The position numbers and the translations under genes are program-made. From assembly GCF_950295315.1 (NCBI RefSeq), contig NC_080172.1, positions 111,514,353 through 111,578,352 on the forward strand: a stretch of DNA of 64,000 nucleotides, written 5' to 3'. The notes beneath the pieces are model-generated. The model had not been told where the DNA came from. It searched no databases and was given only the letters and a program-made list of their open reading frames with translations. Within the stretch, counting starts at the first letter, position 1; each line of letters starts with the position of its first letter. Positions 1 to 11,580 of the stretch are shown here, one piece after another. The stretch comes from Erinaceus europaeus. Its lineage: Eukaryota > Chordata > Mammalia > Eulipotyphla > Erinaceidae.

Positions 1-985
1 TGTTTCCTGCCTCTGGGCATAGGGGATGCTGGTGAAGGGGTGTGGCCTGTATACCCAAGGCAGCAACCTGCAAACTCCATGGACTGCTGGGGTCAGTCTT
101 TGAGAAACCCAGCAGAATAAAAGGAAGCTTTTCTAAAGTTGTGTAAAGTGTCCAAGAGGTATACCAGTAAGTCCGATAGAAGCATCAGTCCAATGCTGAT
201 GACCAGGGGAAGAAATGCCAGGGAATGAAATGCTGCATGTCTATCTCAATGGGGAAGGTCAACCATGAGAATTCTGCTTTTCTGTAGAAAGTGAGCTGGA
301 ACCACCAAAACATGACAGGTGAAGCAGAAGCAAGAAGCACAGAAAGTGATGGGTGAGAGAAAAGCAGTAGGAAAGTTCTGTCCTTGGAGTCTGTGAATCA
401 GATTCTTTAGATCATATAAGGTCACATTGGTTTCAGGGGGCTAATGTCAGACGACGAGTCCAAATGGATTTCAGGCAATTCCATATAAGCAGTTGCTTCT
501 TTATGTAAGGCTTGACATAGCTGTAATCACTTGTGAAGAAAAAACCTGTAAGAAATTAGAAGTTTACTATCATTGATAACTTGGTGATTATAATTGGTTT
601 ATGTACCTTCATAATTTTGAAAATCCTTTCTAGTATGATTTTAAGGTTGTTTAAACAGTTTAAGCTCAATAAAATGTGGAAAGGTAAACAGAAGAACCAT
701 TGTTAGACTCCTCAATCATGAGAATCATTAGCATAACCATTGTGTGATCTATCTCTCACCAGGGTTGGTTCTACCTCTTTAATTGAGAAGGTATTTGAGA
801 GCTTTAAATATCAATAGCATTTTTCTACCTTTTGTTACACCCATTTAAGATGGAGACACACCCTAGGTGTTCACAGGATCTTCAGACCAGATTTAGTTAA
901 AATATATTGATTTTTAACTATTTTTTACTTTGGACTTTATAGAAACTCATGTTACTTTTAGAGTTGACACGTGCTACTGACAATG

Positions 986-1017
<32 letters not shown>

Positions 1018-1310
1018 GAGCACTGCTCAGCTCTAGCTGATGGTGGTGCATGGGATTGAACCTAGGACTTGGGAGCCTTAGGCATGAGTTTCTTCACATA
1101 ACCATTATGCTATCTACCCCACCGATGCTCATACAGTTCTTAAGATAAAATGTTTCACATTTATATGAAGATGCAAAAAAAAAGATCAAAAGAAAAAATT
1201 AGGATTGTTTCTGGATGTCTCCAGAAATCATGGCTGTGTCCTGCTTTTTTTTTTTATAAAGTAAATTAAGTATCAGAGTACTCAGAGCAAAATAGGTCAG
1301 ACAAAAATTC
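1..1310 (-). mobile_element. 3' non-coding region of antisense betaretrovirus-like ERV
   Basis: Read on the minus strand, this stretch matches, block by block, the region between pol and the 3' LTR of the two other proviruses in the window (about 35120-36940 and 61018-62840). Shared blocks include the one containing ctggagacatccag near 1220 and the block running to position 1. No open frame longer than about 100 codons is visible. A SINE interrupts it at 986-1124. At that point about 400 bases present in the other copies, including their conserved hairpin, are missing. The 3' LTR is expected just left of the window. Confidence 0.75.
986..1124 (-). repeat. SINE (type C, tRNA-like head), antisense
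   Basis: It begins with a run of T (the poly-A tail in reverse) and ends with the reverse of the head agcataatggttatg. The same unit recurs many times in the window in both orientations. It is inserted in the antisense ERV. Confidence 0.85.
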
Positions 1311-1539
1311 AGTCATTCAAATCACTCTCTTACAGCTCAAAGCAGACAGCAAACTTAAGATATTCAGAGAAAGAGAGGAATTGGGAAGAGAGAAGCAGTA
1401 TGGAGGTTTTTTTTTTTTTTTAAAGCACTTTGAACTAGATTATTTAGATCCTCCTATGTTGCATTATGCGACCCTAGAGGGCATCCTATTTCCAAAAGAG
1501 CCTCAAAATCCCAGTTAGGCCTGTTCTGACTGTTCCTGC

Positions 1540-1990
1540 AGGATTGCTATTGGCACCCATTCCCAAAAATGTCTTCCCATAGAAGAACAAATTGAATCAG
1601 GAGGGTAGAACTAAAAATGTGTCTCCATTCTTGGGGACTGCCAAGGTTCTGAAGTAGCCTCTGCAAGTTAGAGTCACCCGTCCCCCACAGAACACATGGC
1701 AGAGGGAGTCCAAAAAGTCCCACGGGAAATCTCCGCACATCTCCCAAGGTCTATGATCACAGTTGTAAGGAACCAAGGTATGGCCCAGTGCAAAATGTTC
1801 CAGAGACAGAAAATATGTCTCATAAAATAAGAGTAGAGAGTTTGGGAAACCTCTTCATAACGAAGAAGGTCGCCCATGGTGGAGGAGTCTCAAAAAATCA
1901 ATAAGAGGGAAAAAAGAATCACAGTGCCTTTGTAAAATACGAGACTGCAGAGAGCCAAACATCTGTATACTTATCTTGGGGCTGGACAGG
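1540..1990 (-). pseudogene. gag: ERV gag (matrix) remnant with 5' leader, antisense
   Basis: Two overlapping minus-strand frames (1674-1877 and 1547-1747) hold pieces that resemble the matrix domain of betaretroviral Gag. An example is the segment AIPWFLTTVIIDLGR, similar in character to the PWF...ID.(K/G)RW region of that family. The frame shifts between the two pieces and stops interrupt both. Leftward, the sequence passes directly into the 3' region of the virus (1-1310), so capsid, protease and all of pol are missing. It lies between the primer-binding site (1995-2012) and the deletion point. The family call is inference from short motifs and from the neighbouring LTR and primer site. Confidence 0.5.
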
Positions 1991-1994
1991 TTAG

Positions 1995-2012
1995 GCCCCA
2001 CATTGGGTTCCA
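1995..2012 (-). promoter_or_regulatory. ERV primer-binding site, lysine-tRNA type
   Basis: On the minus strand the 18 bases read TGGAACCCAATGTGGGGC. They agree at 15 of 18 positions with the lysine-tRNA (Lys1,2) primer site used by betaretroviruses (TGGCGCCCAACGTGGGGC, as I recall it). One of the three differences is CG to TG; the other two fall on a CG pair read as AA. It lies 3 bases from the end of the LTR, where a primer site belongs. Confidence 0.7.
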
Positions 2013-2015
2013 AAT

Positions 2016-2324
2016 TGCTGGACTAGCTCTGCCAGAGAGAGAGACAAGGAAATCGTGGCTGAGTGGGAACACAATGCAATACCTTTATTGATCAGAGACA
2101 ACACTTTTTATATATGTCTTTAGAAAATGGGAAAAAGAAATGGCTAGGAGGTGGAGAAAAGAAAAGAGTACGAACATAGAAAGCTTCCATAGCAGATGTT
2201 GTAAAGGTTCTAACCAATGGGATAAGCAATACCCTGTAGGCAGGGTGGGTCTCAGGAAAAACAATGATTATGTAAATAGACCACAGCATCAAGCAATATA
2301 GGGGACCTGAGGTAATGACCAACA
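2016..2324 (-). repeat. 5' LTR of antisense ERV (type II LTR)
   Basis: On the minus strand it starts TGTTGGTCATTACC and ends with CCAGCA. It contains the blocks ctatttacataatcattg and tttattgatcagagac shared, in the same order, with the LTR at 3280-3726. The right flank (agtagctccc...) continues the PRAME-1 intron sequence, as seen in the paralogous intron at 43234. This fixes the LTR edge at 2324. Confidence 0.75.
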
Positions 2325-3279
2325 AGTAGCTCCCAAGTATGGGTAAAGTGCATAAATATTGTTAACTGTAAACACCATGGATTTGATCTGGGTCCCATAT
2401 TCAGCACAGGAGCCTATATAACCTCTGCTTCCCTATAGGTCCAAGCTTGCATTCTGTTGTCAGGAATAGTAACATTCCAGGTTGCACCAATTTCAGGCCT
2501 TCTTCCTCACATTGTTGGAAGAGTATGGTATCCAACCACCCTTTAAATAATGGAAAATTCTCTACCATTGTTGATCACATTGAGGCCAAGGTATAATGGG
2601 GCCCTACAAAGGCATCAGTTGTGTTGTTATGATGGAGATGTCCAGTGACAGTGTCAAGAGGGATCTGTTTGAGGTCTTGGCCCATCATGTCTGTGTGGGA
2701 ATGCCAGGACTCCTTGACTAGCACTCCAGGGGATGGGGTACCCTGGTAGTGACTAAAGAATCATCAATAAAGTTTGCCAGTCTCTTGCCCTGATTCATCC
2801 CTAGTTCAATCCCTAGCTGTACATGTATCAGAGTGATATATGGTTATTTCTCTGTCTTCTAATTTTCTTATAAATAAATCATTTAAAAAAGGAGTGGCTG
2901 AGGAGGGTATCTAAGTAAAAACTATTTTGCCCTAATTTATGGATACATTGTACACATGCCCTACGTCATGGGCTCTGGTCTATATCTAGTTGTGGGTGCT
3001 TTCTTAGAAAGTGAACCATCCTATATAGAATGAAGAAGTCTTATGAGAAAGGAAAAGTCTCACCCAAGTAACGAGGCTCAAGGGTTAACTTTCCATGCCT
3101 GACTTCTCTAGATAGTCTGAAGTGAAGCATAAAGAGGTAGTACTGGTTGCCTTGATTAGGTTGGATCAGCAGATGGAGTATCAATTGGTATGAATTGAGA
3201 GAAGCATGCAGCAATGTGTTCCCCACCCTAAAGGTTCCAGGACTGGGAGAAATATGGGCTTTAGAGAGGAAGTGGGAGT
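2325..3279 (-). mobile_element. L1 3'-UTR sequence, antisense, in PRAME-1 intron
   Basis: It is homologous to 43234-45130 in the PRAME-3 intron and partly to 20690-21110. It carries the antisense L1 3'-UTR blocks seen in the other L1 copies of the window. The match in the same position of two PRAME introns means that the L1 was there before the two loci separated. A small type-B SINE tail is near 2765-2885. No gene is visible. Confidence 0.6.
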
Positions 3280-3726
3280 TTCCTGGAATGCCAGGCTAGT
3301 GTTGTCGGTGTTTCTTCCTGGGCACGAGCTCTCTGGGTTGGAGAGAACTTGACTGAAGCCAACCTGGGCTGCTGCTTACTCAGCAACTTGGGAGAGACCA
3401 GAAACTCATTGTGGAGCAGGAATGCAGTGCAATGTTTTTATTGATCAGAGACAAAGCTTTTAATATCTTAGAAACTGGAAGCTGCAGGTTAGAAAAGGAA
3501 ATAGCTAGAAGTGGGGGTGGAGAAACGAGCACAAAGTTAGAAAGCTTCCACAGCAAGTGTTGTGAAGGTTCTTACCAGTGGTATTAACACTTCTGGCAAA
3601 CACTAGAAGAAAGTGGTATTAAACAATACCCTGCAAGCAAGGCATGTCTCAGGCAAAACAATTATTATGTAAATAGACCACAGCATCTAGCAATGGAGCA
3701 GGGTAGAGCTGGCATATTGCCCAACA
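3280..3726 (-). repeat. Solo LTR, type II, antisense
   Basis: On the minus strand it starts TGTTGGGCAATATGCC and its U5 end matches the end of the LTR at 62841-63315 (block ctctctgggttggagagaac in reverse). It interrupts the L1 sequence of the PRAME-1 intron: the left flank agaggaagtgggag and the right flank agggtttaa are adjacent in the paralogous intron near 45120-45150. No internal viral sequence is attached. I could not see a clean 6-bp duplication, so the 5' edge is approximate. Confidence 0.7.
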
Positions 3727-4579
3727 CCACTATCTGAGGGTTTAAAAAGACAATAGTTGTTACTATAACCAAATAAATTAATAACTGGGTTAACTTTGAA
3801 AATCCCATTGTTAAGAATTTGCTGGATCATACATAACCTCACCTTAATTTATGACCTTTGACTCTATTGATATGTAGCTGTATCTTGTAAAATAACACCA
3901 CAGGTTGCTTCTGTTCTTCCTGGTTTAAGCTCTTTGGAGAGTCAATATTTCAAAGAACAAATCATTATAAGAAATGTATTCACAATTTGAGCCCATTGTT
4001 AAATTCAACCTGATTACCAATTTGAAGTCATAAGTTCTTAGATTTAAGGAACATATCCTCAGACCAATGTACTATGCACCAATTTTTAAGTTATTTTTTT
4101 CCTCTGGCATATGTTTGTGTAGAAGATTTAAGCTGCACCTTGACACCTTGAGATTCAGAGTCTTTTTGTATAACAGTTACACTATTATCTTTGCCCTCTC
4201 TGTGGAAATCTTTATTTAAATAGAGTAAGTAGACTGTACCAGCACAGAAGGTCCTGAATTCACATTGTCGCAGCTACACAGCTGGAGGCAACACAGATCA
4301 AAAGAGAGCACAAAGAAAATGGTGTCTTCTGCTGTCTCAGTTGACTTTAATGCATTCACAATGGAATAACATTTCACAGTTTTCATTTTCTCAGTTTGGT
4401 GAAAACTAACTATGAAATGTGGGTATTAGATGTAGAAAGTCAGAAGAGAAGTGGGGAGAAAGAAGCTGTTGTATGAAGTGGGTGGGAATCAGAGTTGGTC
4501 AGTCTGAGCCTGGGAAATTGTGGCATTCTGGGTCAAAAACTATGTTCATGCTTTGTATCTTCATCAATGCGAAAAGCAG
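3727..4579 (+). other. Intron upstream of PRAME-1 exon 2
   Basis: It aligns with 45150-45333 plus 47010-47676 of the PRAME-3 intron, lacking only the antisense L1 inserted there. No coding potential of its own is visible. The first PRAME coding exon is not found here or elsewhere left of it in the window. Confidence 0.65.
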
Positions 4580-5150
4580 GTGTAAGCTGTGGGTGTTGGA
4601 TGTACAGTTCACTGGACAGAAGTTCTGGAGTGTGTGGACTGGAGTCCACTTCCCAGTGTGCTCACTAAGGAGACAACAAGTGGCTGAGGGACCTTCAAGG
4701 AACGAGAATGCCAAGCCCTGCTTGGAGGTGTGTGTAGACCTCTACCTCAGTGGGAGACAAGAAAATGAGATTTTTCATCTACCTACTGAATTGGATCAAG
4801 AAGAGAAAGGGAGTGCACCTTTGTTGTAAGACAGTGACAATATATTCAGTGAGCAGAAAGAATTCAAGCTTTTGCATAGCATCTAATTGTGTGGTGTCCA
4901 GGAGGTGGACATTTATTGCATATGGACTTTCTCAAAACTACAGAAGTTGTGGAAACTTCTGGGCAGGATGAAAAACCTCAGGAGACTGTCTGGACATCAA
5001 CACACTTGATAGAAACCCATCAAACCAGCTGCAGAATGGGGATTATCTCATCACTGACTTCACATAAAAGTTCCTCCAGCTACTTCATCTTCAAGAGCTG
5101 TACTTGGAATCTGCCTCCTTCCTCCAGGGCCATCTGGACCAGCTGCTCAG
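4580..5150 (+). pseudogene. PRAME-1 exon 2 (frameshifted)
   Basis: The acceptor AAAAGCAG ends at 4579 and the donor AG|GTAGGG lies at 5150/5151. It aligns with the middle exons of PRAME-2 and PRAME-3. The first part reads well (WVLDVQFTGQKFWSVWTG, then KPCLEVCVDLYLSG). A one-base insertion near 4765-4785 moves the rest (YLLNWIKKRKGVHLCCKTVT) into another frame, and further small changes near 4880-5030 shift it again. The protein cannot be made as a PRAME from this exon. This is the main evidence that PRAME-1 is a pseudogene. Confidence 0.8.
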
Positions 5151-5810
5151 GTAGGGTTGTGTCTCTGGCAGAGTAACTGTGCAGGAGACATTGGATGTCC
5201 ACTTCCTTGCTTCACAATTCTATTATTATTATTTCTTATTGTTGTTTGCAAGATTGTCTCTAAAGACTAGTTTAGGATACTCCTGGATATGAAACCTGAG
5301 AACATGGTGACTCAGAAGTGAGAGCCATTTTACTTAACCACTACCCTATTCCACTCCAACTTTTTTCTCTCATCGTAAATATTCCATCAGACTTTAACCA
5401 TGGCTAGTGTTCAATGAAGGTCTGAAGAAGCCTGAGTGAGAGCAGTTTTATTTGGTCCGGTGGTGCTACCAAAGGCGCCAACACTTTTAGTTATACTGGG
5501 AGAGCTTTTAGAGTATGTCCTACTATGTACTACATACTTCACTCATTTAGAGAGAAAGATGCAGAGAAAGAAAGAACAATGAGAAAAAAATATACATATA
5601 TCTGCCTGAATTAGAAGAAACTTGTTTTACATATAGCAAGATTCAGTGCCAGGTTCATGTGAACACTGAAAAAAAGAGTTCAGCCTTAAATCGCATTGGA
5701 TTCGATGGGCTTGAGAATAACCATCAGCCTTGATGTATCATAAACTCGATCAGAATTTTCATAGTCTTGCTGATGTCAGTCTCCATCCTAACCTGCCTCT
5801 CTCTCTTCAG
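5151..5810 (+). other. PRAME-1 intron between exons 2 and 3
   Basis: It is homologous to 48250-49286 in PRAME-3 and to part of 23801-24828 in PRAME-2, and is shorter than either. A possible open piece at its start is read-through of exon 2, not a gene. The polypyrimidine tract ctctctctcttcag ends it. Confidence 0.7.
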
Positions 5811-6489
5811 GAATCTTCAAAACCAGCTGGAGGTCTTCTCATTCACTAACTGCACACTGACGGAGGTAGACTTGACTCACCTGTTCCAGAGCCCACACAT
5901 CACTCACCTGAAGGACCTATGTCTGAGAGGCATCCCCCTGACCTCTGTCAGTGAGCCTCTGCAAGCTCTGCTAGAGGTAAATGCAGCCACCCTCCAGCAC
6001 CTGGAACTGGGTCTGTGTGGCCTCCAGGACCCCCAGCTTGAGGCCCTGCTCCCTGCCCTGAGCAGCTTCTCCCAGCTCAGCTCCCTCAGCCTGCATGGGA
6101 AACGCCTGTCCACAGACACCCTGGAGAAGCTGCTGTGCTGCACCTTGGGGCTGCAGCATTTATGTCTCCAGCTGTTTCCTGCCCCTCTGGAGAATTTCAG
6201 CCACCATGGAGTTCCACAGTCTGTGACATTTGACTTGTTTTGTTCTCAGATCTCAAAGATTCTCCAGAATCATGGATACTCCAGGTCCATCATGGTGAGC
6301 AGTAGTCACTGCTCATACTGTGCTAAGAAGTTGTTCAAAAACTGGGAGCCCACGTTTCTACCCTGCTTTGCTTGTTTAGATCATTATGGAAACCTGTATT
6401 TCAGACTCATTGGAAGTGACATCTACGAATTTGGCTACTCAATGTGCACACACACCCTGCTTCCGTCACCGTATCCACGTGATCGATAA
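5811..6489 (+). pseudogene. PRAME-1 exon 3 (open, C-terminal leucine-rich repeats)
   Basis: After the acceptor the frame is open to a stop at 6487-6489. It encodes the C-terminal leucine-rich repeats of a PRAME protein: EVDLTHLFQSPHITHLKDLC, then GLCGLQDPQLEALLPALSS, then LSLHGKRLSTDTLEKLL. The C-terminal cysteine pattern HCSYC...PCFAC follows. The usual stop just after the sequence equivalent to IIGCDI is lost, so the frame runs on for about 23 residues (YEFGYSMCTHTLL...). This exon is intact although exon 2 is broken, so decay of the locus seems fairly recent, or this exon could be used in another transcript. I treat the locus as a pseudogene. Confidence 0.8.
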
Positions 6490-6860
6490 GCAAAGAAAAC
6501 CCAGCTCATTGCTCACCTGTACAGAATGCATTTGACTCTGAAATATGAAGTGCCTTAAATCAGATTCTATTAGAAAAATGTCCATCTAATAGAATCAGAT
6601 TTAAAAATATTATAAATAGGGCAAGTGTAGATAGCATAATGATTATACAAACAGACTCTCATGCCTGAGGCACCAAAGTCTTAGGTTCAATCCCCTGAAC
6701 CACCATAGGACAGAGCTGAGCCATGCTACAGTAAAAAAAAAAAAAAAAAAAAAAAAGGTATTATAAATAATTGCAGCAAATTGTGGGGCTTTAATTTAAA
6801 TTAGTATTGATGTGGGGGATTTTGCCTGTTGTATGTCATATGAAATACTGAGAAATACAA
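6490..6860 (+). other. PRAME-1 3' UTR with degraded poly-A signal
   Basis: It aligns with the PRAME-2 3' UTR (25412-25710). Where PRAME-2 has AATAAA (25704), this copy has AATACA (6854-6859). A SINE is inserted at 6619-6756. Confidence 0.6.
6619..6756 (+). repeat. SINE (type C) in PRAME-1 3' UTR
   Basis: Head agatagcataatgattatac, poly-A tail of about 24 bases. The 11-bp target duplication tattataaata flanks it at 6608-6618 and 6759-6769. Confidence 0.9.
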
Positions 6861-7292
6861 TGGATCTCAATGTAGTTTCTCTCTTGTCATGTTTATTTTT
6901 CTACCCTGATATCTCCTATAAATATATATTTTAAAAAAGGCAGTTATCAGCCATAGGGGTGTGAATGTGAGGACAGCCGGATTCCAGATATGTCTGTCGG
7001 CTGTTGGTGGGAGAGAAGCTGTGCTGCAGTGGAGGGAAGAAAGGGAACTCTCCTCACTGAAGACATGGAGAGCATCAGGATTTAACACAGCACCTCCTCA
7101 AAGCAAAGCTGTGTGGAGGGGCAGGATGATGGCTCCTACACTCCTGAGAGCACAGAGCACAGTGAGCAATGCCAGGCTCTGGGCCTCAGTACCCCCTGAA
7201 GGGGGAAGGTTACAGCAGTGAAGTAAAGACACAGGTGTTTCTCTCTCTCCCTTCTGTCTTCTTTCTTCCTTTCAATTTCTCTAGTACAAAGT

Positions 7293-7296
<4 letters not shown>

Positions 7297-7342
<46 letters not shown>
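7297..7342. repeat. (TA)n microsatellite
   Basis: About 23 uninterrupted TA units. Confidence 0.95.
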
Positions 7343-7345
<3 letters not shown>

Positions 7346-7644
7346 AGAGAGATTAAAAGAAAACAAACAAACAGACAAAAAAAAAAAAAAAACACTGGCA
7401 AGGCTTTCCCCCTACAGGTGGGGACCAGAGCACTTGAACCTCGGACCCTGCACATTGTAACATATGAGTTCAACCATTTTTACCACAATCAGGCAGCTAA
7501 ATGAAAAAAAATTGCATTTTTCCTGTTTATTGCATAGATCTTAGATTGTTGTTCATTTGAAGGTATTGCTTGAGAGTAGAGATGTTCTCTACAACATATT
7601 GTATTAAACTTTTAATTAAATTAATTAATTAGTTAATTAATTAA

Positions 7645-7760
7645 TTTACCAGACAACTGCTCAGCTTTCTTAGGTAGTGGTGTAGGGACTGAATCTGGGA
7701 ATTTGAAGGCTCAAACATGAGAATCTCTTTGCATAGCCACTATGCTATCTTCCCCCCACC
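7645..7760 (-). repeat. SINE (type C), antisense, divergent
   Basis: It contains the reverse of the type-C body: gcatagccactatgctatc at the right end, preceded by the antisense box region. It is preceded by an A/T-rich (TTAA)n tract at 7610-7645. Confidence 0.7.
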
Positions 7761-8304
7761 AATAATGTATCTTAAAACAAACAAACAAAACCCTAATTTA
7801 TTCTTCTCAATGTCTCCTCTGTTAATTTAGCCATTTAAAGAGAAACTTTAGGGCTTCCATGAATAGATGTCCAGATTTGGAGAGTCCCCCATGTGTACTG
7901 GAAACACATCTATTAATCAATCCATCGCTTACCACTCTTTGTCATTTTCTATGCCCTGGGGATGTAAGATGGATATCAGAGTCAAACTCACATCTAGCTT
8001 CCCGTGTCTTAGTTCCAAAGCATATTCACAGACTTTTAAGGAGTTACCAGATGTGTGTGTTCCATCTAATTCTTCACTGAAAACTGAAGATGGGTTCTGG
8101 GAGAACCCAGCAACGAGCATTTAATGAAAAGGCTGACCAGCATAGTAGATGAGTTGGGTATGTATCCAGCAAACCTTTGGGCACTAACAAGCATGTTCTT
8201 TGTGAATTTTGTCTTCTTTTCCAGTGAAGTGTATGCAGACGTCTATTGTTGTAGGAAAGAATGTGCAGCCCTTCAGTGAACTGAAGGGAGTTCTCCGCAG
8301 GCAG

Positions 8305-8590
8305 TTCTCAACTGGGGAGGTGGCACAGTGTGTAAAGCACATTCATTACAAGGATATGGGCCAGAATTCTTGTTTAGTGTGAATGAGCATTGTTTATATA
8401 TTTCTCTCTGACACACAAAACACACAATCTTAAAAGATAGAAGAGGGACAACAGAGTAATGCTATTGTATAGGACTCTGCTTTGCCATGTTCAAATCTGG
8501 TCCCTAAATCACTCAAGCAATTTTGATACATGTCTCTCTCTCCCTCCCTTCACCTCTCTCTGTGTCACTCTACAGTCTGAAAAAAAAGGG
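8305..8590 (+). repeat. Degenerate type-B and type-C SINE pieces
   Basis: ggggaggtggcacagtgtgt at 8314 resembles the type-B head. A second unit from about 8440 ends at an A-run near 8581. Both are strongly diverged. Confidence 0.5.
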
Positions 8591-9396
8591 GGGGAGCTAT
8601 TAATTTGCCTTAATGTTGGAAGATAATTGGATACTCATATTGGGAACAAATGTGTTCTATTCAGCCTAGGAATAAGGACATCAGTTTTATATGGTCTGTG
8701 GATCACCCAGGAGAGAACTAACACAAGAAAAGGCTTTGCAACCTAATTGAATCAAACTTTATCCTCAGACTTAGTCATGGGGTCAAGGCTTATAATACCT
8801 AAATGTTGCTTTTTCCTTACACAGGTTTTCTGGGCAGATCCAGGGGATGACAGTGAACTTCAGTGCTGTCCTGAGATGATCAGACTCCCAGGCTACAAAG
8901 AACAAACCCTTGGCCCCAGAGACATAGATGCAGAGTGGTGTGTGCAAGGGGAGCTGGCTGCTCCTCTCACTCTGAGGCTCTTTCTCCCAGCCTGGAGCTG
9001 CCCTGGATGATGACTCCTGTGTCCTGGGACAGAGTCTTCCTGATCAGAAACACAGAAACTCGGGGGCTGGGTGATAGTGCAGTGGGTTAAGCACACATGA
9101 CACAGAAACACAGAAACTCAACTGGATTCCAATCTCAACCTTGCTCCAGAATTAAGCAGATGCAGATCAGTCTTCATATGAAAGTTTTAGGCTGGGAGGG
9201 TAGAGTGATTATGCAAAAGAGTCTTGCCTGAGGCCATCATTTCTGAGCTGATCTCACCATCCTGTGAAGAACCAATCTGTATCTCTTGGAAAGGATCAGA
9301 ACAGAGCCCCACCCAGTTCCCCTCTGCCTTCTAGAGTGAATTGATCTCCATTATGACCAACCCCTCAAGCATCAAGTTCTAACTACCTCCCTTCCT
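8591..9396. other. Intergenic block; 9150-9396 duplicated at 38665-38900
   Basis: No gene is recognised in 8591-9149. From about 9150 (agcagatgcagatca...) to about 9396 the sequence is clearly homologous to 38665-38900, including blocks such as cctgaggccat and ttctgagctgatctc. The second copy lies about 1 kb before the PRAME-3 promoter, so this marks part of the duplicated unit of the cluster. Confidence 0.6.
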
Positions 9397-9410
9397 TTCT
9401 TTTTTCTTTT

Positions 9411-9470
<60 letters not shown>

Positions 9471-9480
9471 TTTTTTTTTT
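9397..9480. repeat. (CTTT)n microsatellite
   Basis: About 17 CTTT units followed by a T run. Confidence 0.95.
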
Positions 9481-9825
9481 AGTCCTCCCTTCCCTTATGC
9501 TTCAAACCCACATGGCACAATATCTTGGGCAATTCTTATGGATTCTTAGAAATGTCTGACTCAACAGGTCATCAGAATAATGCAAATGAAGACAGCAGTG
9601 AAAACCAGTTTTACACGTGTGAGAACAGTGACTACAAAAGTTGAAGGGGGGATGGGGAAAGGGGGACACTTTTACACTTCTAGCGGGAGTGTACAGTGGT
9701 GCAAACTTTGTGGAAAACAAAGTCTGGAGACTTCTCAGAACACAGAAAATAGACCTCTCCTATGACCCAGTAACTTCTCTTCTAGGGATTTACCCAATAA
9801 AAGCAACTTTCAGAAGATACCTATT

Positions 9826-10101
9826 GGGAGGGCTGGTAGCACAGCGTGTTAAATGCAGGTGACACAAAGCTCAAGGACCAGTGTATAGATCCTGGTTCCA
9901 CAGCCCAGCTCCCCACCTGCAGGGGAGTTGCTTCACAAGCAGTGAAGCAGATCTGTAGGTGTCTATATCTTTCTCTCCCTCTCTCTGTCTTCCCCTCCTC
10001 TTTCCATTTCTCTCTGTACTATTCAACAATGATGACATCAATAACAACAGCAATAATAACTACAACAAGGGTAACAAAAAGGGAATAAATAAATTAATAT
10101 C
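9826..10101 (+). repeat. SINE (type A, tRNA-derived) inside L1
   Basis: It has a tRNA-like head, a pyrimidine-rich middle and an (ATAA)n tail. The flank agaagatacctat on the left matches agaagatatctat at 11162-11174 on the right, beyond the RPL13A retrocopy. These are the two sides of the SINE insertion, so the retrocopy came later. Confidence 0.85.
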
Positions 10102-10110
10102 AAAAAATGA

Positions 10111-11149
<1,039 letters not shown>

Positions 11150-11580
11150 AAAAAATGAAAAGAAGATATCTATGTATCCCTGTGTTCAAAGCAGCTACAT
11201 TGGTAATAGCCAACACCTGGAAGAAACTCAGAAGCCCAGTGACACTAGAGTGGCTAGAAAGACTGTGGTATAGTATTACTCAGGTCTTTAAAGTGAAGTA
11301 GTACCCTTTGCGTCATCTTGGGTGTAATTGGAAAACAACATGTTAAGTGAAATAAGCCAAAAAGAGAAGAAACAAATACCAAGTGATCTGACTTGTAAAT
11401 GGAGCAAAATAATAGGGACATGGAGGGAAAACACAAAATGAAACATGGACTGGGCATGGTGTATTCTTTCAGAGCAGTGGACTCAGGTAAGGAAGGGGAC
11501 AGAGAGATGGAAGAGGACTGTGGGGTCCTGGTGCATAATGACATCTTACTCACATACCAGTGACTGCACTGTAAGGAACT

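Larger units (their letters stand above)
6861..8300. other. Region with simple repeats and old SINE pieces, no gene seen
   Basis: It holds a (TA)n tract (7297-7342), a SINE-related antisense piece (about 7393-7475) and an antisense type-C SINE (about 7645-7760). The short open frames here are low-complexity or SINE-derived. I see no conserved protein motif. Confidence 0.5.
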
